Shown: piece after piece, positions 57,323-64,000 of the stretch
Numbering within the stretch: the stretch's first letter is position 1
Layout of the letters: every line of letters starts with the position of its first letter
Assembly: GCA_963846315.1 (NCBI GenBank)
Contig: CAWJVM010000017.1
Span: 203,338-267,337, forward strand
Origin: RPQJ01 sp963846315
GTDB taxonomy: Bacteria; Pseudomonadota; Gammaproteobacteria; Steroidobacterales; Steroidobacteraceae
Direction of reading: 5' to 3'
DNA: 64,000 nucleotides
Translations under genes and position numbers: made by a program
Notes under the pieces: generated by a model
The model's input: only the letters and a program-made list of their open reading frames with translations
What the model was told of the DNA's origin: nothing
Databases searched by the model: none

Positions 57323-59134
57323 GTGCGACCGACCGATACGAGCCACCCGGACTACTTCCACCGGGTGGTCGATTGCCAGTGGGCCTGCCCGGCCCACACC
57401 GACGTCCCCGAGTACATCCGCCTCATCGCGCTCGGGCAGTTCTCTGACGCCTACGTCGTCAACCGCGAGTCCAACGTGTTCCCGGGCATCCTGGGCCGCG
57501 TGTGCGACCGTCCCTGCGAGCCGGCTTGCCGGCGCGGACGGGTCGAGGACAAGCCGGTAGCGATCTGCCGCTTGAAGCGCGTCGCCGCCGACCACAAGGA
57601 CGACATCACGTCCCGGTTGCCGGTGATTCCGGCGCAGAAGAACGGCAAGAAGGTGGCCTGCATCGGCGCCGGTCCCGCGTCGCTTACGGTCGCCAACGAC
57701 CTGCTCCCGCTCGGCTACGAAGTCGTGATTTTCGAGCAGTGGGACAAGCCGGGCGGCCTGATGCGCACGAACATCCCGGCGTTCCGCCTGCCGGAAACGG
57801 TGCTGGCCGAAGAAATCGGCTACATCGAGCAGATGGGCGCGCAGATCCGCTACAACTCGCGCATCGACAGCATGCGCAAGCTGCTCGAGACCGGCGGTTT
57901 CGACGCCGTGTTCGTCGGCAGCGGCGCGCCCAAGGGCAAGGAGCTCAAGCTCCCCGGTCGCACCGAAGGCGGCGCCAACATCCACATCGGCATCAACTGG
58001 CTCGAGTCGGTGGCGTTCAAGCACCTCGACCAGATCGGCGAGAAGGTGCTGATCATCGGCGTCGGCAACACGGCCATGGACTGCTGCCGCTCCTCGCTGC
58101 GCCTCGGCGCAAAACAAGTGAAGGTGATGGCGCGCAAGCCGCGCCAGTTCTTCAAGGCCTCGGAGTGGGAACTCGAGGACGCCGAGAGCGAGAACGTCGA
58201 CATCGTCGTCAACCACTCGCCGAAGGCGTTCGTGGTCGAGGACGGCAAGCTCAAGGGCATGCTGTTCGAGCAGATGGAATACGACTTCGATGCCACGGGC
58301 CGCATCACGGCCGAGCGCATCACTGGCGAGACCTTCATCGCCGCGGACGACGTGATCCTGGCGATCGGCCAGGAAAACGCGTTCCCCTGGATCGAGAACG
58401 ATCTCGGCATCGAGTTCGACCAGTGGCACGTGCCGGTCGTCGACGTGAAGACGCACCAGTCCACGCGACCCGAGGTGTACTTCGGCGGCGACGCCGCGTT
58501 CGGCCCCAAGAACATCATCTGGGCGGTCGAGCACGGGCACCAGGCCGCCATCTCGATCCACAATTATTGCTTCGAACAGCCGGTCACCGAGCGGCTGCCG
58601 CCCACGCTCAACCTGTCCTCGCGCAAGATGGGCCTGCACGAGTGGTCGTACAAGAACGACTACAACCCGGTCGAGCGCCGGCTCGTGCCGCACGTGAGCC
58701 TGGTCGAGCGCTTCAAGAAGATCAGCATCGAGGTCGAACTCGGTTTCGACGCCGAACAGACGGCGAAGGAAGTCGAGCGCTGCCTCAACTGCGACATCCA
58801 GACGGTGTTCGAGACCAAGGCGTGCATCGAATGCGACGCCTGCATCGACATCTGCCCGACGGATTGCCTCACGATCACGCAGAACGGCGAGGAAGCCGAG
58901 CTTTCGCAGCGCCTCAAGGCACCGCGCAAGCACGCCTTCGAGCCGCTCTTCGTCTCCGCGCCGCTCAAGCACACGGGCCGCGTCATGGTGAAGGACGAGG
59001 ACCTCTGCGTGCACTGCGGACTCTGCGCCGAGCGCTGCCCCACGGCGGCCTGGGACATGCAGAAGTCGAAGATCAACCTGCCCCACGCGAACGACCACCA
59101 ATGGCCCAGACCCACGCAACGCAAGACCGCGTAA
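57323..59134 (+). CDS. GltD/NfnB-like flavoprotein with C-terminal 2[4Fe-4S] ferredoxin domain
   Basis: 603 aa. N-terminal Fe-S domain (CQWACPAHTDVPEYI, CDRPCEPACRRG), FAD fold (ACIGAGPASLTVANDLLPLG) and NAD(P) fold (VLIIGVGNTAMDCCRSSLR). The last 80 residues are a two-cluster ferredoxin: CIECDACIDICPTDC and CVHCGLCAERCPTAAW. It overlaps the following 2-oxoacid:ferredoxin oxidoreductase gene by 34 bp, so it is probably the NAD(P)H-linked electron partner of that enzyme. GTG start at 57323 gives the family-like MRPTDTSHPDYFHRVVD. Confidence 0.9.
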   Translation: MRPTDTSHPDYFHRVVDCQWACPAHTDVPEYIRLIALGQFSDAYVVNRESNVFPGILGRVCDRPCEPACRRGRVEDKPVAICRLKRVAADHKDDITSRLPVIPAQKNGKKVACIGAGPASLTVANDLLPLGYEVVIFEQWDKPGGLMRTNIPAFRLPETVLAEEIGYIEQMGAQIRYNSRIDSMRKLLETGGFDAVFVGSGAPKGKELKLPGRTEGGANIHIGINWLESVAFKHLDQIGEKVLIIGVGNTAMDCCRSSLRLGAKQVKVMARKPRQFFKASEWELEDAESENVDIVVNHSPKAFVVEDGKLKGMLFEQMEYDFDATGRITAERITGETFIAADDVILAIGQENAFPWIENDLGIEFDQWHVPVVDVKTHQSTRPEVYFGGDAAFGPKNIIWAVEHGHQAAISIHNYCFEQPVTERLPPTLNLSSRKMGLHEWSYKNDYNPVERRLVPHVSLVERFKKISIEVELGFDAEQTAKEVERCLNCDIQTVFETKACIECDACIDICPTDCLTITQNGEEAELSQRLKAPRKHAFEPLFVSAPLKHTGRVMVKDEDLCVHCGLCAERCPTAAWDMQKSKINLPHANDHQWPRPTQRKTA

Positions 59135-60942
59135 ACGACTTCGTCATCAAGCTCGCCAACGTGAACGGCACCGGCTCCGCCAGTGCCAACTCGATGCTGA
59201 TGAAATCCATCTTCCGGATGGGCGTGCCCGTGATGGGGAAAAACTACTTCCCGTCCAACATCCAGGGCCTGCCCACCTGGTATGAAATCCGCGTCACCAA
59301 GGACGCATACGTCGCCCGTTCCGGCCGCATCGACGTCATGGTGGCGATGAACGCCGAGACGTATCCGAAGGACGTGCGCGAGGTCAGCCCCGGCGGCTTC
59401 CTGATTTACGACTCGACGTGGCCCCGCTCTGCGGTGCTCGTACGCGACGACATCACGATCCTGGGCGCGCCGCTCGCGAAGATCTGCAACGAGAACTTCG
59501 TCGGCGTGCGCAACCGCATCCTGATGAAGAACGTCGTGTACCTCGGCCTGCTCGCGGCCCTGCTCGAGATCGACGTCGAAGTCATCCGCCAGTTGCTCAC
59601 CGAGAGCTACGCCAAGAAGCCGGCGCTGGTCGAAGCCAACATGAAGGCCGTGCAGCTCGGCTACGACTATGCGAAGCAGCACCTGCCCTGTCCGCTGCCC
59701 CTGCGCATCCAGCGCATGGACAAGACCAAGGGCCACGTCATGATCGACGGCAACACGGCCGCCGGTCTCGGCGCGGTGTATGCCGGCGCGACCGTCGGTC
59801 CGTGGTACCCGATCACGCCGTCCACGTCGCTGATGGACGCGTTCAAGTCGTTTTGCTCGAAGCTGCGCGTCGATCCGGACACCGGCGAGAACCGTTACGC
59901 GGTAATCCAGGCCGAGGACGAACTCGCGGCCATCGGCATGGTGCTCGGCGCCAACTGGAACGGGGCGCGCGCCTTCACGGCGACCAGCGGGCCCGGCATC
60001 TCGCTGATGAGCGAATTCATCGGCCTCGCCTACTACGCCGAGGTCCCGGCAGTCATCGTCGACGTGCAGCGCGTCGGCCCGTCCACCGGCATGCCGACAC
60101 GCACGCAGCAGTGCGACATCCTGATGTGCGCGTACGCGTCGCACGGCGACACCAAGCACATCCTGCTGTTCCCGTCGAACCCGGAAGAATGCTTCTACAT
60201 GATGGTGCAGGCCTTCGACCTCGCCGAGCGCCTGCAGACCCCGGTGTTTGTGCTGTCGGACCTCGACATCGGCATGAACGACTGGATGTGCCCGGAGCTC
60301 AAATGGGACGACGCGTATCGTCCGGACCGCGGCAAGGTCCTGACCAGGGAAGAGATCGAGGCGCTGCCGAAGTTCCACCGGTACCTGGACAAGGACGACG
60401 ATGGCATTCCGGCCCGCACGCTGCCCGGCGTCTCGCCGAAGGGCGCGTACTTCACGCGCGGCTCGGGCCACAACCAGTACGGCGGCTACACCGAGGATTC
60501 CGCGGAATACCAGGTGGTCATGGAGCGCCTGCTGCGAAAATTCAGCCAGGCGAAGACGCTGGTGCCGGCACCGGTCATCGAAGCGACGGGCACCAGCGAC
60601 ATCGGTCTCGTTGCCGTCGGCAGCAGCCGCGGCGCCGTGAACGAGGCGCGCGACATCCTGGCCAAGCGCGGCATCCCGATCGACTACATGCGCATCAAGG
60701 CCTTCCCGTTCACGAAGAATGTCGAGGCCTTCATGGCGTCGCACGACAAGATCTTCGTGGTCGAGCAGAACCGTGATGCGCAGCTGCGCTCGCTGCTGAC
60801 GCTGGAGACCGACGTGCCGAAGTCGAAACTGCACTCGATCCTGCACTACAGCGGCCTGCCGATGACCTCGAAGGAAATCGTCGAAGCCGTGATCGCGGAG
60901 CTGGGCGACGCGCGGCGCGCACAGGTTGCTGCCGCAACTTGA
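59101..60942 (+). CDS. 2-oxoacid:ferredoxin oxidoreductase subunit alpha (second set)
   Basis: 613 aa. Gamma domain first (NVNGTGSASANSMLMKSIFR, FPSNIQGLPTWYEIR), then alpha: PWYPITPSTSLMDAF, QAEDELAAIGMVLGAN and TSGPGISLMSEF. Its sequence is well apart from the first set (30-35 kb), so this is not a recent duplication. Partner of the beta gene at 61126. ATG 59101 lies inside the end of the preceding flavoprotein gene. Just after its stop starts a GGGGTTA repeat. Confidence 0.92.
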   Translation: MAQTHATQDRVNDFVIKLANVNGTGSASANSMLMKSIFRMGVPVMGKNYFPSNIQGLPTWYEIRVTKDAYVARSGRIDVMVAMNAETYPKDVREVSPGGFLIYDSTWPRSAVLVRDDITILGAPLAKICNENFVGVRNRILMKNVVYLGLLAALLEIDVEVIRQLLTESYAKKPALVEANMKAVQLGYDYAKQHLPCPLPLRIQRMDKTKGHVMIDGNTAAGLGAVYAGATVGPWYPITPSTSLMDAFKSFCSKLRVDPDTGENRYAVIQAEDELAAIGMVLGANWNGARAFTATSGPGISLMSEFIGLAYYAEVPAVIVDVQRVGPSTGMPTRTQQCDILMCAYASHGDTKHILLFPSNPEECFYMMVQAFDLAERLQTPVFVLSDLDIGMNDWMCPELKWDDAYRPDRGKVLTREEIEALPKFHRYLDKDDDGIPARTLPGVSPKGAYFTRGSGHNQYGGYTEDSAEYQVVMERLLRKFSQAKTLVPAPVIEATGTSDIGLVAVGSSRGAVNEARDILAKRGIPIDYMRIKAFPFTKNVEAFMASHDKIFVVEQNRDAQLRSLLTLETDVPKSKLHSILHYSGLPMTSKEIVEAVIAELGDARRAQVAAAT

Positions 60943-60970
60943 GGGGTTAGGGGATAGGGGATAGGGGTTA
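60943..60970. repeat. GGGGTTA-type repeat at the alpha-subunit stop codon
   Basis: GGGGTTA GGGGATA GGGGATA GGGGTTA begins at the base after the TGA. Two of the four units differ by one base. The right flank, read on the other strand, is CTTACTAA, a weaker form of the shared flank. It faces a longer array in the opposite direction at 61068. Confidence 0.9.
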
Positions 60971-61067
60971 GTAAGACGGTGTCATCGTGAACTTTCTCGC
61001 CACCCCACTCGACCGAACCCGTCACTCCGACTATTGCTTGGCCCTCGACGCGCACACTTCCGACTAA

Positions 61068-61123
61068 CCCCTAACCCCTAACCCCTAACCCCTAACCCCT
61101 AACCCCTAACCCCTAACCCCTAA
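61068..61123. repeat. (CCCCTAA)8 array at the beta-subunit start codon
   Basis: Eight exact CCCCTAA units, the longest array in the window, preceded by TTCCGACTAA. It ends two bases before the ATG of the beta-subunit gene, so the usual ribosome-binding stretch is replaced by pyrimidine-rich repeat. The opposite strand, (GGGGTTA)8, could form stacked G-quadruplexes. Confidence 0.95.
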
Positions 61124-61125
61124 CA

Positions 61126-62184
61126 ATGTCGTTCATCAACAAACCGAAAGTCCGCCACCCGGATCTGCCGAAGAACGAGCTCGGCCTGACGCGCCGCGAC
61201 TACGAAGGCGCGATGTCGACGTTGTGCGCGGGTTGCGGCCACGACTCGGTCACGTCCTCGATCACCCAGGCGATCTGGGAACTGAGCCTGCGTCCCGAGC
61301 AGCTCGCGAAGCTCTCAGGGATCGGCTGCTCCTCGAAGACCACGGCCTACTTCGCCAGTGGCGCACACGGCTTCAACGGCGTCCACGGCCGCATGCCGTC
61401 GATCGCGACGGGCGCGAACGCCGCCAACAAGAACCTGCACTACATCGGCGTCTCCGGCGACGGCGACTCGCTGTCGATCGGCTTCGGCCAGTTTGCGCAC
61501 GCGATCCGTCGCAACGTGAACATGCTCTACATCTGCGAGAACAACGGCGTCTACGGTCTCACCAAGGGGCAGTTCTCGGCGTCCGCGGACATCGGCACGA
61601 AGTCGAAGAAGGGCGACGAGAACCAGCAGGCGCCCGTGGATCCGTGCCTGGCGGCGCTCAGCCTCGGCGGCACGTTCATCGCGCGCAGCTTTTCGGGTGA
61701 TCGCGAACAACTGGTGCCGCTGATCAAGGCGGGCCTGACGCACAAGGGCTTCGCGATGATCGACGTGATCTCGCCCTGCGTGACGTTCAACGACCACGTC
61801 GGCTCGACCAAGAGCTACGAGTTCACGCGCGAGCATTACGAGGAAGCGATCCACACGGATTACATCCCGGCGCGCCAGGAGATCACCGCGACCTATGGTC
61901 CGGGCGAAGCCCTGCCGATCAAGATGCACGACGGCAGCCAGTTGCTGCTGCGCAAGCTCGACCAGGAGTACGACCCGACCCATCGCGGCAAGGCGTTCGA
62001 GTACCTGCGCACGAAGTTGCGCCAGGGCGAGCACGTGACCGGCCTGATCTTCCTCTCGCCGGGCCATGATCCCGATATGCACGAGATGCTCAAGACCAGT
62101 GACCTGCCGCTGAACCAGCAGCCGTACGAGAAGCTGCACCCGGGCTCAGCGGGGCTCGCGAGCATCCTCAAGCGCTACGCCTGA
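61126..62184 (+). CDS. 2-oxoacid:ferredoxin oxidoreductase subunit beta (second set)
   Basis: 352 aa. The thiamine motif is GDGDSLSIGFGQFAHAIRRN through ICENNGVYGLTKGQ. [4Fe-4S] ligands include LCAGCGHD, GIGCSSKTT and a late Cys in ISPCVTFND. KorB-type, 2-oxoglutarate or similar substrate. It is separated from its alpha gene by 183 bp of repeat-bearing DNA, while in the first set the subunits overlap. The only good start is ATG 61126, yet it has no Shine-Dalgarno sequence. Confidence 0.92.
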   Translation: MSFINKPKVRHPDLPKNELGLTRRDYEGAMSTLCAGCGHDSVTSSITQAIWELSLRPEQLAKLSGIGCSSKTTAYFASGAHGFNGVHGRMPSIATGANAANKNLHYIGVSGDGDSLSIGFGQFAHAIRRNVNMLYICENNGVYGLTKGQFSASADIGTKSKKGDENQQAPVDPCLAALSLGGTFIARSFSGDREQLVPLIKAGLTHKGFAMIDVISPCVTFNDHVGSTKSYEFTREHYEEAIHTDYIPARQEITATYGPGEALPIKMHDGSQLLLRKLDQEYDPTHRGKAFEYLRTKLRQGEHVTGLIFLSPGHDPDMHEMLKTSDLPLNQQPYEKLHPGSAGLASILKRYA

Positions 62185-62310
62185 CGGGCCGCCCCGGTGG
62201 GGGGATACTGAGCCGACCGTGCTGGCTAACCCACTGGCCGGCAAGGGAGAAATCGCCGGATCATGACGCAGTTCACTCGCGCGGGCAGGCCGCGGCCGTA
62301 GAATCACTCC

Positions 62311-62946
62311 ATGCCGCCACTCCCGGAGCATCACGCCTGCCGTGTCGTCGCCCGCTGGGCGGCCGCGGTCGTGCTGATCCTCGGTTTTGCAGCGAGCGCG
62401 CACGCGGCGTCGGCCGTCTACCGCTGGGTCGACGCGTCCGGCATCACGCACCTTTCGTCCGAGAAACCGCCTGCCGGCATCAAGTACGAGCGCGTGGTGC
62501 TAACGTCGACCAGCAGCAAGGCGTCTTCGTCATCCGGGCGCGCCAGCCGCTACAGTGCTGCCAACACGTCGACCGGCACGCGCCTCACGACCGCCAGTGC
62601 CGAACAGGTGTCGCGTCGCAACGACATCGTGACGTCGCTGCGAACTCGCGAATGCGTGGTGGCGCTCGAATCGATGGATCGCCTGGCCAAGAGCGGACAA
62701 GCCGTGGAACCGTCCGAGTTTCGCCGGTTGCAGCAGACTGCCGACCAGAACTGCAGCAGCGATCCCGCGGTGCGCCGCCAGCAGGAGGACATGGCGGCGA
62801 AACTGCGGGTCGCGAAAGGGGACGTCTGCGTCGACGCACGCAACAAGCTTGCTGACATGCTCGAGCCCGGTCGCAGGCCTTCACGCGACCAGGTCAAGAC
62901 GCAGCAGGAGTTCATCGAGTCCCACTGCACGGCGCCCGTGCGCTGA
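62311..62946 (+). CDS. exported DUF4124 domain protein
   Basis: 211 aa. Signal segment at about 14-32 (WAAAVVLILGFAASAHA). DUF4124 core at about 34-60: AVYRWVDASGITHLSSEKPP. Then a serine-rich linker and a helical C-terminal part with three Cys (REC, QNCSSD, GDVCVDARNK) and a fourth near the end. DUF4124 proteins are envelope-associated with unknown role. The next gene appears to begin inside its stop codon. Confidence 0.82.
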   Translation: MPPLPEHHACRVVARWAAAVVLILGFAASAHAASAVYRWVDASGITHLSSEKPPAGIKYERVVLTSTSSKASSSSGRASRYSAANTSTGTRLTTASAEQVSRRNDIVTSLRTRECVVALESMDRLAKSGQAVEPSEFRRLQQTADQNCSSDPAVRRQQEDMAAKLRVAKGDVCVDARNKLADMLEPGRRPSRDQVKTQQEFIESHCTAPVR

Positions 62947-63905
62947 CGCACTCAGCGGATCCATGGCTCGTCGTCGCCAACCCGGTGGCTGGCCGGTCGC
63001 GGCGCGATGTGCGTGCCTGGCACGCGATGGAGCAGGCGCTGCGCCAGGCCGGGATCGACTACGACATCGAGTGGACGACGGGTCCCGGCGGCGGTGCCCG
63101 GATTGCGGCCGAAGCCTGGCAGCGCGGGCGCTATCGCCTGCTCGTCGCCGGCGGCGACGGCTCGGTGCACGACGTGGTCAATGGCTTGATGCAGGCACGG
63201 CACGCGCACGAGATTGCTGCTTGCGCCGAGGCGCTGCCCAGCCCCACGGTCGTCCCCTTGCCGCTGGGCACCGGTAACGACTGGGCGCGGTCGCTGCAAC
63301 TGCCGGGCGATCCGGCAGCGCTGGCGGGACTCCTGCGACGGGCTCCGGCCGTGCCGCACGATGTCGGACGCATCGAGTTCGCGGGCAACCACGGGGATGC
63401 AGCACGAACCTGCTGGTTCATCAACGTGGCCGGCGCCGGCTTCGATGCGCACGTCATTGAGCGGATGCCGGCCCGGATCTCCTCGCGATTCGCCTACCTG
63501 GCAGGCGCGTTGCGTGAACTGGCGCGGTATCGCGCATCGACGTTCAGGCTGACCACGGACGACGACCCGGGCGCGACTGCGGGCAGGCTGTTGCTGGCGT
63601 TCGTTGCCAACGGTGGCTACTGCGGCGGCGGCATGCACATCGCGCCGGCCGCGCGGCAGGACGACGGCGTACTGGACCTGGTCACCATCGATGACGCCGG
63701 GCTGCTGCGCGTGCTGCCTAAGCTTGCAAAACTGTACCGCGGCAACCTGCTGGGCGACCCCTTGGTGCGGCACAGCCTCGTGACTCAGGTGCGGATGGAT
63801 GCGGATCCAATCGCGGGAATCGAGGCGGACGGCCAGTTCGTCGGTCGAACCCCGGCGGTGTTCTCGCTGAAACGCGGAGCGATACGGACCTGCCGCGGCG
63901 CGTGA
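62943..63905 (+). CDS. diacylglycerol/sphingosine-kinase-family lipid kinase
   Basis: About 320 aa. The domain starts LVVANPVAGRSRRD, the N-P-x-x-G motif, followed by the catalytic loop VAGGDGSVHDVVNGL and PLGTGNDWARSL. The C-terminal half (FINVAGAGFDAHV, FVANGGYCGGGM, DPIAGIEADGQ) is also typical. The first ATG/GTG in frame (62985) would delete the N-P motif, so the gene must start earlier. CTG at 62943 overlaps the preceding TGA and fits the coupling style here, but CTG starts are rare. A base error is the alternative. Substrate lipid unknown. Confidence 0.8.
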   Translation: MTHSADPWLVVANPVAGRSRRDVRAWHAMEQALRQAGIDYDIEWTTGPGGGARIAAEAWQRGRYRLLVAGGDGSVHDVVNGLMQARHAHEIAACAEALPSPTVVPLPLGTGNDWARSLQLPGDPAALAGLLRRAPAVPHDVGRIEFAGNHGDAARTCWFINVAGAGFDAHVIERMPARISSRFAYLAGALRELARYRASTFRLTTDDDPGATAGRLLLAFVANGGYCGGGMHIAPAARQDDGVLDLVTIDDAGLLRVLPKLAKLYRGNLLGDPLVRHSLVTQVRMDADPIAGIEADGQFVGRTPAVFSLKRGAIRTCRGA

Positions 63906-63958
63906 TGACGCGGAGTCAGTCGGCACACGCGGTCGGTCGCGACGTGTAAGGTGGCGGC

Positions 63959-64000
63959 GTGAACGCTGCCACAACGGACCTCGTCACCCACCGTGGTGGC
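63959..64000 (+). CDS. start of a probable glycerophosphodiester phosphodiesterase
   Basis: Fourteen codons are seen: GTG start with AGGTGG four bases before it, then NAATTDLVTHRGG. The L-V-x-H-R-G-G motif is the entry signature of GDPD enzymes, which cut glycerophosphodiesters. The gene runs off the window, so identity rests on a short motif only. Its place beside a lipid kinase is consistent with lipid turnover. Confidence 0.45.
   Translation, partial: MNAATTDLVTHRGG

Noticed and set aside
57502..60942. 1146-aa product including the second alpha subunit
   Set aside because: Its first 533 residues are the flavoprotein gene read in the wrong frame. The alpha subunit starts at 59101.
61068..61123. 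CRISPR array or true chromosome telomere
   Set aside because: The units are contiguous 7-mers without spacers, so not CRISPR. The arrays are internal, short and flanked by coding genes on both sides, so not a chromosome end.

Overview
The window is GC-rich, gene-dense DNA from a gammaproteobacterium, most likely of the Xanthomonadales / Nevskiales / Steroidobacteraceae side. Clues are the priA-argS-SPOR order, a DUF3106-type ECF sigma operon, a PEP-CTERM protein, a CysB-type regulator and E. coli-like ComM, OxyR and YajQ. I see no rRNA, tRNA, CRISPR array, transposase or prophage, so this reads as chromosome.

Layout. 0-2.1 kb: leftward ECF sigma-factor operon. 2.4-7.2 kb: priA, argS and a SPOR-domain gene, with three DnaA-box-like 9-mers before priA. 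7.2-10 kb: a PEP-CTERM protein behind a sigma-54-like promoter, and comM (frame-disrupted). 10-24.4 kb: a sulfate-acquisition island. Rightward it holds cysB, an OprP-type porin, two tandem sulfate-binding proteins and an ABC exporter. Leftward it holds cysA (fused to a UspA-like domain), cysT, cysW and a two-component system, all touching or overlapping. 24.5-28 kb: HerA-like ATPase, DUF2780, yajQ. 28-30.3 kb: FecA-like TonB receptor behind a perfect Fur-box palindrome. 30.4-37.9 kb: an operon of NfnA/NfnB-like flavoproteins, a 2-oxoacid:ferredoxin oxidoreductase (alpha, beta) and an unusual 730-aa protein with a PFOR-like middle part and a C-terminal [4Fe-4S] site. 38-40.6 kb: acyl-CoA desaturase behind an operator-like palindrome, and a DUF3011 protein. 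40.6-45.7 kb: hoxFUYHW, an NAD-reducing [NiFe]-hydrogenase. 45.8-49.3 kb: GIY-YIG-like gene, D-2-hydroxyacid dehydrogenase, Nudix, oxyR, copper chaperone. 49.3-52.3 kb: lipase-CHAT fusion protein. 52.6-57.2 kb: surface-fibre-like operon with a chaperone and a beta-barrel in place of a classical usher. 57.3-62.2 kb: a second 2-oxoacid:ferredoxin oxidoreductase with a ferredoxin-bearing GltD-like partner. 62.3-64 kb: DUF4124 protein, lipid kinase and the start of a probable glycerophosphodiesterase.

Two oxoacid:ferredoxin oxidoreductases, an Nfn-like pair, a GltD-ferredoxin protein and an NAD-linked hydrogenase point to facultative anaerobic or H2-using metabolism that exchanges electrons between H2, NAD(P)H and low-potential ferredoxin (inference).

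Two window-wide patterns stand out. First, a telomere-like intergenic repeat, (GGGGTTA)n, often joined to a purine 9-mer array, sits against stop codons at several loci and once against a start codon. Second, single-base reading-frame breaks hit otherwise intact genes, mainly at 43.7-53.2 kb; restoring them gives family-typical lengths, so they are probably sequencing or assembly errors.
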